DNA of 64,000 bases from Nonomuraea helvata (lineage in GTDB: Bacteria > Actinomycetota > Actinomycetes > Streptosporangiales > Streptosporangiaceae), in contig NZ_BAAAXV010000008.1 of NCBI RefSeq assembly GCF_039535785.1, forward strand, positions 806,001 through 870,000. The letters run 5' to 3'. The notes below the pieces were generated by a model. The model did no database searches, was not told where the DNA came from, and saw nothing but the letters and a program-made list of their open reading frames with translations. Below are positions 1 to 9,345 of this stretch, one piece after another. Made by a program: the position numbers and the translations under genes. Position 1 is the stretch's first letter; each line of letters starts with the position of its first letter.

Positions 1-158
1 ACGAGCACATCTTCTACCTCCAGGCCCGCGGCATCCCCTACGACGAGGCCCGCCGCCTGGTCATCCGGGGCTTCCTCGGCCAGCTCATCGAGAAGATCCA
101 GGTCGAGGAGATCCGCGAGCGCGTACTGAGCGCCGTGGAGGCGGAGCTCGCGCGATGA
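1..158 (+). CDS. sufD: SufD, Fe-S cluster assembly scaffold (3' end only)
   Basis: The window opens inside this gene; only about the last 51 codons (frame starting at base 3) are present. The visible tail (EHIFYLQARGIP, then GFLGQLIEKI) matches the conserved C-terminal helix region of SufB/SufD proteins, where the E.ARRLVIRGFL stretch is typical. SufD pairs with SufB and SufC in the SufBCD scaffold that builds iron-sulfur clusters in the cytoplasm. Its TGA overlaps the ATG of the Rieske gene (ATGA), so the two are translationally coupled. SufD rather than SufB is inferred from position: actinobacterial suf operons usually run sufB-sufD-Rieske-sufC-sufS-sufU. Confidence 0.85.
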   Translation, partial: EHIFYLQARGIPYDEARRLVIRGFLGQLIEKIQVEEIRERVLSAVEAELAR

Positions 159-475
159 GTTCGTTCGAGAAGGTGTGCAAGCTCGACGACATCCCCGACG
201 GGGGTGTCATCGGGGTGGAGGTCGGCGAGACGCCGGTGGCGCTCGTGCGCAAGGGCAACGAGGTGTACGCCCTGCACGACGTCTGCTCCCACGCCGAGGT
301 GAAGCTCAGCGAGGGCGAGGTCTACGACGGCACACTGGAGTGCTGGCTGCACGGCTCGTGCTTCGACGTGCGCTCCGGCAAGCCCACAGGCCCGCCCGCC
401 ACCCAGCCCGTGAACGTCTACACAGTCAAGATCGACGGCGATGACGTCCTCGTCTCGCTCTCGAAGGAGTCATAA
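155..475 (+). CDS. Non-haem Rieske [2Fe-2S] ferredoxin of the suf operon
   Basis: A 106-residue small Rieske ferredoxin. The two cluster-binding loops are visible: CSHAEV (Cys and His, around residue 46) and CWLHGSCF (Cys-x2-His, around residue 64), the CxH...CxxH pattern of Rieske [2Fe-2S] proteins. Length and lack of signal or membrane segment fit the soluble NirD/BphF-like class. It overlaps sufD by ATGA and ends 5 bp before sufC, whose Shine-Dalgarno (GAAGGAG) lies in its last codons. In actinobacterial suf operons this ferredoxin is nearly always present and is presumed to supply electrons to cluster assembly or to be a test client; its exact role is not proven. Confidence 0.93.
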   Translation: MSSFEKVCKLDDIPDGGVIGVEVGETPVALVRKGNEVYALHDVCSHAEVKLSEGEVYDGTLECWLHGSCFDVRSGKPTGPPATQPVNVYTVKIDGDDVLVSLSKES

Positions 476-480
476 AGCCA

Positions 481-1223
<743 letters not shown>

Positions 1224-1227
<4 letters not shown>

Positions 1228-2480
1228 CTCAGATCAGCTTTGACGTGGAGAAGATCAGGAAGGATTTCCCGATCTTCTCCCGCGAGCTGCCCGACGGGCG
1301 CCCGCTCGTCTATCTCGACTCGGGCAACTCCTCCCAGAAGCCCAACCAGGTCATCGACACCATGCGTGACCACCTGGCGCTGCACTACAGCAACGTCGGG
1401 CGGGCCATGCACGTGCTCGGCGCGGAGTCGACCGACGCCTACGAGAGCGCCCGCGACAGAGTCGCCGCGTTCGTCCGGGCGCCGTCGCGCGACGAGGTGA
1501 TCTTCACCAAGAACGCCTCCGAGGCGCTCAACCTCATCGCGTACGCCTTCGGCAACCCCATCAACACCGACCCGCGCTTCACGCTCGGCCCCGGCGACGA
1601 GATCGTCATCTCCGAGATGGAGCACCACTCCAACATCGTGCCGTGGCAGCTGCTCGCGCAGCGCACCGGTGCGACGCTGAAGTGGTTCGGCGTCACCGAC
1701 GAGGGACGGCTCGACTACGACCCGTCGGTGATCACCGAGCGGACGAAGATCGTCTCGATCGCCCACCAGTCCAACGTGCTCGGCACCGTCAACCCGGTCG
1801 CCGAGGTGGCGAGGCGGGCGCACGAGGTCGGCGCGCTGATCGCGCTGGACGCCTCCCAGTCCGTGCCGCACCACCCGGTGAACGTCGCCGAGCTGGGCGC
1901 CGACTTCGTGGCCTTCACCGGCCACAAGATGGTCGGTCCCTCGGGCATCGGCGTGCTGTGGGGCAAGGCCGAGCTGCTCGACGCCATGCCCCCGTTCCTG
2001 GGCGGCGGCGAGATGATCGAGGCGGTCTGGATGGACCACTCGACGTACGCGCCGGTGCCGCACAAGTTCGAGGCGGGCACGCCGCCGATCGTCGAGGCCA
2101 TCGGGCTCGGCGCGGCCGTCGACTACCTCACGGAGGTCGGGATGGAGGCCATCGAGGCGCACGAGCGCACGCTGACGGCCTACGCACTCGACGCCCTGCG
2201 CGAGGTGCCCACCCTGCGGCTCATCGGGCCCGACTCGCTCGAGGGCCGGGGCGGCACGGTTTCGTTCACGCTGGAAGGCATACACCCGCACGACGTCGGG
2301 CAGATCCTGGACGACCAGTTCGGCGTCGCCGTACGCGTCGGTCACCACTGCGCGCGCCCCCTGCACCTGCGCTTCGGAATACCGGCGACCACGCGGGCGT
2401 CGTTCTACCTGTACAACACCACGGGCGAGATCGACGCCCTGGTCCGCGGCCTCCACCACGTTCAGAAGGTGTTCGCATAG
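1224..2480 (+). CDS. sufS: SufS, PLP-dependent cysteine desulfurase
   Basis: A 418-residue class V aminotransferase-fold enzyme that takes sulfur from L-cysteine, leaving alanine, and passes the persulfide to SufU. The PLP Schiff-base lysine is Lys235 in FTGHKMVGPSG, and the persulfide cysteine is Cys376 in RVGHHCARPL, the type II (SufS) motif. HHSN near residue 137 and the DASQS PLP contact are also intact. Full length. It overlaps sufC upstream, and sufU starts 2 bp after its TAG, so the desulfurase and its sulfur acceptor are made together. Confidence 0.97.
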
Positions 2481-2482
2481 CC

Positions 2483-2920
2483 ATGATCGGCGAGTCGATG
2501 TACCAGGAGCTGATCCTGGAACACTACAAGCACCCGCAGGGGCGGGGGCTTCGCGAGCCGTACGACGCCGAGGTTCACCACGTGAACCCCACGTGCGGCG
2601 ACGAGATCACCCTCAGGGTGAAGGTGGGCGACGGCGGCAAGGTCCTCGACGTCTCCTACGACGGGCAGGGCTGCTCGATCAGCCAGGCCGCCGCCTCGGT
2701 GCTGCACGAGCTGGCCACCGGCTCGACGGTCGAGGAGACGCTCTCCGTGGTCGACGAGTTCACCAGGCTCATGCAGGGCAGGGGGCAGGTGGAGGCGGAC
2801 GAGGACGTGCTCGGCGACGCGGTCGCGTTCTCCGGCGTGGCCAAGTTCCCTGCGCGGGTCAAGTGCGCGCTGCTGTCGTGGATGGCCTACAAGGATGCGG
2901 TTGTGAGGAGTGCCCGATGA
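2483..2920 (+). CDS. sufU: SufU, zinc-dependent sulfur acceptor/transferase
   Basis: A 145-residue SufU/IscU-type protein. The three zinc-binding cysteines are visible in NPTCGDE, QGCSISQA and RVKCAL, with the Asp of CGDE as the usual fourth ligand. SufU takes the persulfide from SufS Cys376 by zinc-ligand exchange and passes it to SufBCD. The insertion between Gly-Ser regions (TRLMQGRG..) distinguishes SufU from IscU scaffolds. Start chosen at ATG 2483, 2 bp after the sufS stop; a second ATG 15 bp later (MYQELILEHY) gives the more usual family N-terminus and is a real alternative. It overlaps the next gene by ATGA. Confidence 0.95.
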   Translation: MIGESMYQELILEHYKHPQGRGLREPYDAEVHHVNPTCGDEITLRVKVGDGGKVLDVSYDGQGCSISQAAASVLHELATGSTVEETLSVVDEFTRLMQGRGQVEADEDVLGDAVAFSGVAKFPARVKCALLSWMAYKDAVVRSAR

Positions 2921-3279
2921 GCAAGCCTGTGGAGACTCCGACGGGTTTCGACGGCGAGGCGAACGTCGAAGAGGTCATGGAGGCGCTCAAGGACGTCGTC
3001 GACCCCGAGCTCGGCATCAACGTCGTGGACCTGGGCCTCATCTACGGCCTCAACCTCGACCCCGGCCCTGACGGCGGGCAGCCGGTGGCCACCATCGACA
3101 TGACGCTGACCAGCGCGGCCTGCCCCCTGACCGACGTCATCGAGGACCAGGCGCACTCCGCGCTCGACGGCATGGTGTCCGACGTCAAGATCAACTGGGT
3201 CTGGCTGCCGCCATGGGGCCCGGACAAGATCACCGACGAGGGGCGCGAACAGCTCCGTATGCTAGGCTTCAACGTCTGA
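2917..3279 (+). CDS. SUF-associated DUF59/MIP18-family assembly factor (SufT-like)
   Basis: A 120-residue protein with one DUF59 (MIP18/SufT) domain. The family hallmarks DPELGINVVDLGLIY near residue 31 and the conserved Cys in SAACPLTD near residue 70 are present, as is the C-terminal WVWLPPWGPDKIT. DUF59 proteins help mature or deliver Fe-S clusters to client enzymes; the Cys is the presumed cluster contact. It is the last gene of the suf operon: it overlaps sufU by ATGA and is followed by a hairpin at 3294-3317. Confidence 0.93.
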   Translation: MSKPVETPTGFDGEANVEEVMEALKDVVDPELGINVVDLGLIYGLNLDPGPDGGQPVATIDMTLTSAACPLTDVIEDQAHSALDGMVSDVKINWVWLPPWGPDKITDEGREQLRMLGFNV

Positions 3280-3293
3280 TCATTTTCGCTGTC

Positions 3294-3317
3294 ACGGCTG
3301 GCGTAAGCGTCAGCCGT
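3294..3317 (+). terminator. Hairpin terminator of the suf operon
   Basis: Fifteen bases after the last suf stop, ACGGCTG (3294-3300) pairs with CAGCCGT (3311-3317) around a 10-base loop and is followed by TTTC. It is the only strong stem between the suf operon and the helicase gene, so it most likely ends suf transcription. Confidence 0.6.
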
Positions 3318-3476
3318 TTCAGCATGCCATCGAGGGTTTCGGAAGGTCCGGACCCATCCCGGGAATTTCCGATAACATCCCCGGCGTTGGTAACAGATGT
3401 ACCTGACGCCTCATTGCGCGTCTAGCGCCGCCTGCGGCCGGCGCCGGTGCGTCCCCCTCACGTGTTGAGAGAATTG

Positions 3477-3525
3477 GCCCGCCCCGATGGCGGGCGCCCT
3501 GACCCCTGTACGGCCAGTGCCGTAC
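3477..3525 (+). promoter_or_regulatory. Structured 5' leader of the DEAD-box helicase gene
   Basis: The 306 bases between suf and the helicase (3280-3584) hold no supported gene. In the last 110 bases two strong stems stand in tandem: GCCCGCC (3477-3483) with GGCGGGC (3489-3495), and GTACGG (3508-3513) with CCGTAC (3520-3525). They lie 60-100 bases before the GTG start. Leaders of DEAD-box helicases are often structured and thermally or autogenously controlled; that role here is inferred, only the stems are seen. A further GC-rich stretch at 3422-3445 could extend the structure. Confidence 0.45.
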
Positions 3526-3584
3526 GCCCCGGCTCGTCCTTTCGCAGAAGTGACGCGCCACTTCGACGGAAAGGCACGACTTTC

Positions 3585-5516
3585 GTGACCACGCTTGACG
3601 CTGTCATGCCCGCGTTCGACGAGACCGCCCCCGGCTCGGCTGACTCCGCCTCCGCGGACTCCCGCCCGGTGGACGGCGGCTCGGCGGGCGCGGGCCCAGT
3701 GAACGCAGGCTCAAAGAACGCAGGCGCAGTGGACGCCGAGGCTGCGGGCTCCGGCTCGCGCGAGGCCGCTCCCGAGCGGGGCCCGTCCGAGTTCGAACTG
3801 CTCGGCCTGCCCAAGCCGCTCATCACCGGACTGGCCAAGCAGGGCATCGACAGCCCGTTCCCCATTCAGAGCGCGACCATCCCCGACGTGCTCGCCGGTA
3901 ACGACGTGCTCGGCCGCGGCCAGACCGGCTCCGGCAAGACGCTCGCGTTCGGACTGCCCACCATGGCCCGCATCGCGGGCGTGAAGCCGGCCCCCGGCCA
4001 CCCGCGCGCCATGATCCTCGTGCCCACCCGCGAGCTCGCCCTCCAGGTGCACGACGCCCTTGAGCCGCTCGGCCGCGGCCTGGGCCTGCGCATGAAGGTC
4101 GTCGTGGGCGGCATGTCCATGGGCAAGCAGATCGAGGCGCTGCGGCGCGGCGTCGACATCGTCATCGCCACCCCCGGCCGCCTGGGCGACCTGATCCGGC
4201 AGGGCGAGTGCTCGCTCTCCGACGTCGAGGTCAGCGTCCTGGACGAGGCCGACCACATGTGCGACCTCGGCTTCTTCCCCGTCGTGACCGACCTGCTCGC
4301 GCAGACGCCCACCGACGGGCAGCGGCTGCTGTTCTCGGCCACGCTCGACGGCGACGTCGACAAGCTGGTGCAGCGCTTCCTCAAGGACCCGATCACCCAC
4401 TCCGTGGCCCCGGCGACCTCGCCGGTCGACACCATGGAGCACCACGTGATGCAGGTCACGCGTGACGAGAAGTTCGACGTCATCGCCGAGATCGCCAACC
4501 GCGAGGGCCGTACGATCATCTTCGTCCGCACCCAGCACGGCGTCGACCGGCTCTGCAAGCAGCTGGCCAGGGTCGGCGTCAAGGCGGGCGGCCTGCATGG
4601 CGGCAAGCGCCAGAACCAGCGCACCCGCATCCTCGCCGAGTTCCGCGAGGGCGCCGTCAACGTGCTCGTCTGCACCGACGTCGCGGCGCGCGGCATCCAC
4701 GTCGACAACATCAGCCTGGTGCTGCACGTGGACCCGCCGCAGGACCACAAGAGCTATCTGCACCGGGGCGGCCGCACGGCCCGCGCCGGGGAGAAGGGCA
4801 CCGTGGTCACGCTGGTGCTGCCCAGCGAGCGCCGCTCCACCGACGCGCTCACCCGGCGTGCCGGGATCCACCCGTTCCGGCTGAAGGCCACGCCCGGCCA
4901 CCCGCGGGTGGCCGAGGTGACCGGCGCCCGCACGCCGAGCGGCGAGGCCATCCCGGTCTGGGAGCCGGACGTCCGCAAGCCGCTCCGCCAGCGCCGCGAC
5001 GGCGGGCCCGGCGAGCGCCGCAACCGTCGTCCGCGCCGCGACTTCGACGGTGACCGCCGTCCTCGGCGTCACGAGGACGGGGAGCGCGCGTTCGGGCCCG
5101 GTTCGGGCGAGGACCGTCGGCCGCGCCGCCACGAGGACGGCGACCGGCCGTTCGCGTCCGGTGACGACCGTCGTCCCCGTCGGCACGCCGATGGCGAGCG
5201 GCCGTTCGGGCGTTCGCCGGAGCCGCGTACCTTCGGCGACGACCGTCGCCGCGACGGGCGCCCGCGCGGCGGGTACCGCTCCGACGACCGGCCGGTCCGC
5301 CAGGACGACCGCGGCCCGCGCGGTGGCTTCCGCTCCGACGACCGGGGCGCGCGTTACGGTGACCGTGGCCGCCCGGTCTCGGCCGACCGCAGCGAGCGCG
5401 GCTACCGCGCCGACGGCCCGCGTGACGGCTACCGCGCCGGCGGCGGCCGCTCGGACGAGCGCGGCAACGGCGGCGGCGGCTACCGCCGCAACTCGGGTCG
5501 CCGCTTCGACCGCTGA
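3585..5516 (+). CDS. DEAD-box ATP-dependent RNA helicase with RGG-like tail
   Basis: About 643 residues. An Ala/Gly/Ser-rich N-terminal stretch (about 70 residues) precedes the helicase core: Q motif (FPIQSATIP), motif I GQTGSGKT, Ia PTRELA, Ib TPGRL, II DEADHM, III SAT, then C-terminal domain motifs IV-VI ending HRGGRTARAG. The DEAD-box unwinds short RNA duplexes with ATP, in ribosome assembly or mRNA turnover. The last 170 residues are low-complexity RRPRRHEDGERPF and RGGxRSDDR repeats, an Arg/Gly/Asp-rich RNA-binding tail. GTG 3585 was chosen because GGAAAGG sits 10 bases upstream and the reading frame before it is not conserved-looking; the frame stays open back to 3447. Confidence 0.93.
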   Translation: MTTLDAVMPAFDETAPGSADSASADSRPVDGGSAGAGPVNAGSKNAGAVDAEAAGSGSREAAPERGPSEFELLGLPKPLITGLAKQGIDSPFPIQSATIPDVLAGNDVLGRGQTGSGKTLAFGLPTMARIAGVKPAPGHPRAMILVPTRELALQVHDALEPLGRGLGLRMKVVVGGMSMGKQIEALRRGVDIVIATPGRLGDLIRQGECSLSDVEVSVLDEADHMCDLGFFPVVTDLLAQTPTDGQRLLFSATLDGDVDKLVQRFLKDPITHSVAPATSPVDTMEHHVMQVTRDEKFDVIAEIANREGRTIIFVRTQHGVDRLCKQLARVGVKAGGLHGGKRQNQRTRILAEFREGAVNVLVCTDVAARGIHVDNISLVLHVDPPQDHKSYLHRGGRTARAGEKGTVVTLVLPSERRSTDALTRRAGIHPFRLKATPGHPRVAEVTGARTPSGEAIPVWEPDVRKPLRQRRDGGPGERRNRRPRRDFDGDRRPRRHEDGERAFGPGSGEDRRPRRHEDGDRPFASGDDRRPRRHADGERPFGRSPEPRTFGDDRRRDGRPRGGYRSDDRPVRQDDRGPRGGFRSDDRGARYGDRGRPVSADRSERGYRADGPRDGYRAGGGRSDERGNGGGGYRRNSGRRFDR

Positions 5517-5548
5517 CCCTGGGCTCGGCCTGACGGCGCGCGTTACGG

Positions 5549-5568
5549 CGTGACGCCCGGGCGTCACG
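5549..5568 (+). terminator. Perfect 20-bp palindrome after the helicase gene
   Basis: CGTGACGCCCGGGCGTCACG is a perfect inverted repeat 32 bases after the helicase stop. As RNA it folds to a stem with a tight loop and is probably the first of two terminators; as DNA it could also bind a dimeric protein. No T-run follows. Confidence 0.5.
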
Positions 5569-5604
5569 TTCCTGGGTCTGATTGTCCGGTGCCGGATCGT
5601 CGAA

Positions 5605-5644
5605 CTGCCCGCCGCCTCCCCGCCAAGGGGAGTGCGGCGGGCAG
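5605..5644 (+). terminator. Strong stem-loop terminator
   Basis: CTGCCCGCCGCCTCCCC (5605-5621) pairs with GGGGAGTGCGGCGGGCAG (5627-5644) around the loop GCCAA, with a single bulged base, followed by TGTCGTTT. It closes the helicase transcription unit before the LacI gene. Confidence 0.75.
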
Positions 5645-5656
5645 TGTCGTTTGGCG

Positions 5657-5692
5657 TAGAGTCGCGCTGGCGGCAGACATGAACCGGTAAAT
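5657..5692 (+). promoter_or_regulatory. Promoter with possible auto-operator of the first LacI gene
   Basis: TAGAGT (5657-5662) fits an actinobacterial -10 box 46 bases before the LacI start. Just downstream, ATGAACCGGTAAAT (5679-5692) is an imperfect palindrome centred on ACCGGT, the centre typical of LacI-family operators, and lies where a repressor would block initiation. The -35 is not clear. An auto-operator is inference. Confidence 0.4.
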
Positions 5693-5707
5693 CCCAAGGA
5701 ACGGCCG

Positions 5708-6721
5708 ATGAAGCGACCCACCATCGACGACATCGCACGCAGGGCCGGCGTCTCGAAAGGGGCGGTGTCGTTCGCGCTGAACGGCCGTCCCGGCGTCTCC
5801 AGCGAGACGCGCCGCCGCATCCAGGCCATCGCCACCGAGCTGGGCTGGCAGCCCAACAGCCTCGCGCGGGCCCTGTTCGACGGGCGGCCCGACGTGCTGG
5901 GGCTGGTCGTGGACCGGCCGGCGCGCACGCTGGGGCTGGAGCCGTTCTTCATGCAGCTGATCTCCGGCATCGAGGCCACGCTGTCGGCGGCGTCCGTCGG
6001 GCTGCTGCTGCAGATGACCGAGGACCACGAGGCCGAGATCGCGATATACCGGAAATGGTGGGCGCAGCACCGGGTGGCCGGGGTGTTCGTCGTGGACCTG
6101 CGTACCGAGGATGCCAGGATCGACGTCCTCGAGGAGCTGCGGCTGCCCGCCGTGGTCATCGGCGGTCCCGAGAGGACGGGGCGGCTGCCCGCCGTCTGGA
6201 TCGACGACGGCGGCGCGCTCGCCGCCGTCGTCGAGCACCTGGCCGGGCTGGGGCACCGCAGGATCGCCAGGGTCGCGGGCCCGGAGGAGCTCATGCACAC
6301 CGGCGTCAGGACCGCCGCCATGCGCGAGACGGCCGCCGGACTGGGCGTGGAGAGCATCACCGTGTACGCCGACTACAGCGGCGAGAGCGGCGAGCGCGCC
6401 ACGCTCGACCTCCTGCGCAGACCTGACAGGCCCACCGCCATCGTGTACGACAACGACGTGATGGCGGTCGCCGGCACCGCCGCCGCCCGCGAGGCGGGGA
6501 TCTCGGTGCCCGGCGAGCTCTCCGTCGTGGCCTGGGACGACTCCGCCCTGTGCCTGCTGGCGAGGCCGCACCTGACGGCGGTCAGCAGGGACATCGCCGC
6601 CTACGGCGCCCATGCCGCCCGGTCCCTGCTCGACCTGGTCCAGGGCCGCCAGGTGGCCGACACGCGTCAGGGCGACCCGTGCCTCGTCTCCAGGGGCAGC
6701 ACCGCCCCGCCCGCTGTTTGA
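5708..6721 (+). CDS. LacI-family transcriptional regulator (mannan locus, copy A)
   Basis: A 337-residue LacI/GalR repressor. The N-terminal HTH (IDDIARRAGVSKGAVSFALN) and hinge helix region (NSLARALF) are intact and followed by a periplasmic-binding-like ligand domain (GLVVDRPARTLGLEPFFM onwards) ending in the usual WDDS...RPHLTAV and RGST motifs. It is a close paralogue of the regulator at 12714-13754: the recognition helix region SKGAVSxALNG is almost the same, so both may read related operators. The beta-mannosidase gene follows 86 bp downstream in the same direction behind an operator-type promoter, which makes mannosides a likely inducer class. Start supported by AAGGA 8 bases upstream. 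Confidence 0.92.
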   Translation: MKRPTIDDIARRAGVSKGAVSFALNGRPGVSSETRRRIQAIATELGWQPNSLARALFDGRPDVLGLVVDRPARTLGLEPFFMQLISGIEATLSAASVGLLLQMTEDHEAEIAIYRKWWAQHRVAGVFVVDLRTEDARIDVLEELRLPAVVIGGPERTGRLPAVWIDDGGALAAVVEHLAGLGHRRIARVAGPEELMHTGVRTAAMRETAAGLGVESITVYADYSGESGERATLDLLRRPDRPTAIVYDNDVMAVAGTAAAREAGISVPGELSVVAWDDSALCLLARPHLTAVSRDIAAYGAHAARSLLDLVQGRQVADTRQGDPCLVSRGSTAPPAV

Positions 6722-6744
6722 CCGCGCAGAAACCTCATGATCGG

Positions 6745-6779
6745 CATTGCAACTAAACGGGTTTAGTGATGCGATGTCA
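6745..6779 (+). promoter_or_regulatory. Promoter of the beta-mannosidase gene with operator in the spacer
   Basis: -35 TTGCAA (6747-6752) and -10-like TGCGAT (6770-6775) are separated by exactly 17 bases; the spacer carries the palindrome CTAAAC-GG-GTTTAG (core 6753-6766). The GH2 start lies 29 bases after the block. A 35-base block starting with CATTGC matches one at 13902-13936 at 30 positions, and a third relative is at 12625-12658. The function as a LacI operator is inferred from the palindrome, its position and the flanking regulators. Confidence 0.7.
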
Positions 6780-6807
6780 ATCTCCGCCGCTCGAGCCCGG
6801 AGGGTTG

Positions 6808-9195
6808 ATGACCCCGTTCCGACCCCTGCATGAAGCCTGGACCGTCCGCTCGGCGAGCGGCGACGTGCGGGCCCCGGCCGTCGTGCCCGGTTGCGTGCAC
6901 ACCGACCTGCTCGCCGCGGGGCTGATCCCCGATCCCTATCTCGATGACAACGAGACCCGCCTGGCCTGGATCGGACGCACCGAATGGTGTTACGAGACGG
7001 AGTTCTCGTGGGCCGGCACCGAGCACGAGCGCACCGACCTGGTGTGCGAGGGGCTCGACACCGTGGCCGCCATCGAGCTCAACGGCGTCCGGGTGGGCGA
7101 GAGCGCCAACATGCACCGCTCCTACCGGTTCGACGTCCGCCACGCGCTGCGGGCCGGGACCAACCGGCTGACGGTCACGTTCGGGTCGGCACTCGAGTAC
7201 GCCGAGCGGCTGAAGGAGGAGCTCGGCGACCGGCCCGGCGCCTACACCCAGCCCTACCAGTTCATCAGGAAGATGGCCTGCAACTTCGGCTGGGACTGGG
7301 GACCGACGCTGATCACGGCCGGCATCTGGAAGCCGATCGGGCTGCACGAGTGGAGCGGGGCCAGGATCGCCGCGGTGCGGCCGCTCGTCACCCTCGGCGA
7401 CGGCACCGCCAGGGTGGACGTTCACGTCGAGGTGGAGAAGGCGGGAGCCGTCGAGGTGACCGCGGCGATCAAGGGCGTGTCGGGGCGTGCCGTGATCCCG
7501 GAGGGCCGGAGCGAGGCCGTGATCACGCTGGAGGTGCCCGACCCGGAGCTGTGGTGGCCGAGAGGGTACGGCGAGCAGCCGCTCCACGAGCTCGAGGTGC
7601 GGGCCGGCGACGACGTGTGGCGCCGCGAGATCGGCCTGCGCGAGGTGAGCCTGCGTACGGAGGGCGGCGCGTTCACGCTGGCCGTCAACGGCGCCGACGT
7701 GTTCGTCAGGGGGGTCAACTGGATCCCCGACGACTGCTTCCCCACCAGAGTCGACCGCGACCGCTACGCCGCCAGGCTCGCCAAGGCGTGCGAGGCGAAC
7801 GTCAACCTGATCCGGGTGTGGGGCGGCGGCCTGTACGAGAGCGAGGACTTCTACGAGCTGTGCGACCGGCTCGGCCTGCTGGTCTGGCAGGACTTCCCGT
7901 TCGCCTGCGCCGCCTACCCCGAGGAGGAGCCGATCAGGGCCGAGGTGGAGGCGGAGGCGCGCGAGCAGGTCGCCAGGCTGAGCGCGCACCCGAGCCTGGT
8001 CCTGTGGTGCGGCAACAACGAGAACATCGAGGGCTACGTCGACTGGGGCTGGCAGGACTCACTCCAGGGGCGCAGCTGGGGCGGGCACTTCTACCTCGAG
8101 CTGCTGCCGAGCATCGTGGCCGAGCTGGACCCCACCCGCCCGTACTGGCCGGGCAGCCCCTACTCGGGCTCCATGGACCTGCCGCCCAACGACCCGGGCC
8201 ACGGCACCATGCACATCTGGGACGTGTGGAACCAGCGCGACTACGCCGTCTACCGCGACTACCGGCCCCGCATGGCCGCCGAGTTCGGCTTCCAGGGCCC
8301 TGCCGCGTACGCCACCATCCGCAGGGCGATCAGCGACGAGCCGCTGCTGCCCGACTCCCGCGGTCTGCTGCACCACCAGAAGGCCATCGACGGCAACCTC
8401 AAGCTGGCCGCCGGGCTCAAGCCGTACTTCCCCGTCCCGGAGACCTTCGACGACTGGCACTATCTCACCCAGGTCAACCAGGCACGTGCCATCCAGCTCG
8501 GGGTGGAGCACTTCAGGTCGCTCTGGCCGCACTGCGCGGGCAGCGTGGTGTGGCAGCTCAACGACTGCTGGCCGGTCACCTCGTGGTCGGCCGTGGACGG
8601 GGACGGCAGGAAGAAGCCGCTGTTCCACGCGCTGCGCAGGGCCTACGCCGACCGGCTGCTGACCGTGCAGCCGCGCGACGGCGGCCTGGCGGTGGTCGCC
8701 GTCAACGACACCGGACGGCCGTGGCGGGCCTCTGCGCGGGCCGTACGGCACGGCTTCGACGGCACCACGCTCGCGGCGCAGCCCTTCGAGCTGGACGTGC
8801 CGCCGCGTACGGCCGTCACCCTGCCGCTGGCCGCGTCCGTCGCCGAGCCGGGCGACCCGGCGGGCGAGCTGGTCGCCGTCGAGATCAGCGATCAGCCGGT
8901 GGGCCGGGCGCTGTGGTTCTTCGCGCCCGACCGGGACCTGCGCCTGCCGGAGCCGCGCTACGACACGGCGGCCGAGCCCACCGCGGACGGGCTCCGGCTG
9001 ACGGTCACCGCCCGTACGCTCCTGCGCGACCTGGCCGTCTTCCCCGACCGGCTCGACCCGGACGCCGAGGTCGACGACCAGCTCGTCACGCTGCTGCCCG
9101 GCGAGCGGGCCGAGTTCCTGATCAGTACGGCGGGGCTGGACGAGCGGGCCCTGGTCCGCGCGCCGGTGCTGCGCTGTGTCAACGACGCTGTGTGA
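6808..9195 (+). CDS. GH2 beta-mannosidase
   Basis: A 795-residue intracellular glycoside hydrolase family 2 enzyme that removes terminal beta-D-mannose from manno-oligosaccharides. Order: sugar-binding jelly roll (about 1-170, with MACNFGWDWGPTL typical of beta-mannosidases), Ig-like domain, TIM barrel from about 280, then C-terminal beta domains. Acid/base Glu405 sits in CGNNENIEG (NNEN is the mannosidase form of the GH2 NE motif) and the nucleophile is Glu492 in AEFGFQ. No signal peptide. ATG 6808 was chosen because CGGAGGG lies 4-10 bases before it; an upstream GTG at 6766 would lie inside the promoter -10 region. It follows a LacI gene and faces an ABC importer operon. Confidence 0.93.
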   Translation: MTPFRPLHEAWTVRSASGDVRAPAVVPGCVHTDLLAAGLIPDPYLDDNETRLAWIGRTEWCYETEFSWAGTEHERTDLVCEGLDTVAAIELNGVRVGESANMHRSYRFDVRHALRAGTNRLTVTFGSALEYAERLKEELGDRPGAYTQPYQFIRKMACNFGWDWGPTLITAGIWKPIGLHEWSGARIAAVRPLVTLGDGTARVDVHVEVEKAGAVEVTAAIKGVSGRAVIPEGRSEAVITLEVPDPELWWPRGYGEQPLHELEVRAGDDVWRREIGLREVSLRTEGGAFTLAVNGADVFVRGVNWIPDDCFPTRVDRDRYAARLAKACEANVNLIRVWGGGLYESEDFYELCDRLGLLVWQDFPFACAAYPEEEPIRAEVEAEAREQVARLSAHPSLVLWCGNNENIEGYVDWGWQDSLQGRSWGGHFYLELLPSIVAELDPTRPYWPGSPYSGSMDLPPNDPGHGTMHIWDVWNQRDYAVYRDYRPRMAAEFGFQGPAAYATIRRAISDEPLLPDSRGLLHHQKAIDGNLKLAAGLKPYFPVPETFDDWHYLTQVNQARAIQLGVEHFRSLWPHCAGSVVWQLNDCWPVTSWSAVDGDGRKKPLFHALRRAYADRLLTVQPRDGGLAVVAVNDTGRPWRASARAVRHGFDGTTLAAQPFELDVPPRTAVTLPLAASVAEPGDPAGELVAVEISDQPVGRALWFFAPDRDLRLPEPRYDTAAEPTADGLRLTVTARTLLRDLAVFPDRLDPDAEVDDQLVTLLPGERAEFLISTAGLDERALVRAPVLRCVNDAV

Positions 9196-9345
9196 ATGAT
9201 GTGGTGATGAGCATGAGCGGGTGCTGGAGCTGCTCGACACCTACCTCGATGTGATCGGCCACCGGCGGCCCGGCGGGCGCTTCGAGCAGTTTGACGGGTT
9301 CCCGGTGGACAGGGAGCCTCTTGGAGCTGCTCCAAGCGCACCGGG
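9196..9345. other. Intergenic gap with coding-like remnant
   Basis: This 150-base gap separates the converging GH2 and permease genes. In the + frame from 9203 to about 9340 it reads like protein (DEHERVLELLDTYLDVIG, then FEQFDGFPVDREPL), but there is a stop at 9197-9199 just upstream, no ribosome-binding site, and the frame runs on antisense into the permease gene. It may be the decayed end of a lost gene. No clear terminator stem was found. Confidence 0.25.

Noticed and set aside
3711..5738. Long minus-strand open frame antisense to the helicase gene
   Set aside because: Arg/Ala/Val-rich composition typical of a high-GC shadow frame; no domain, no ribosome site, and the + strand has complete helicase motifs.
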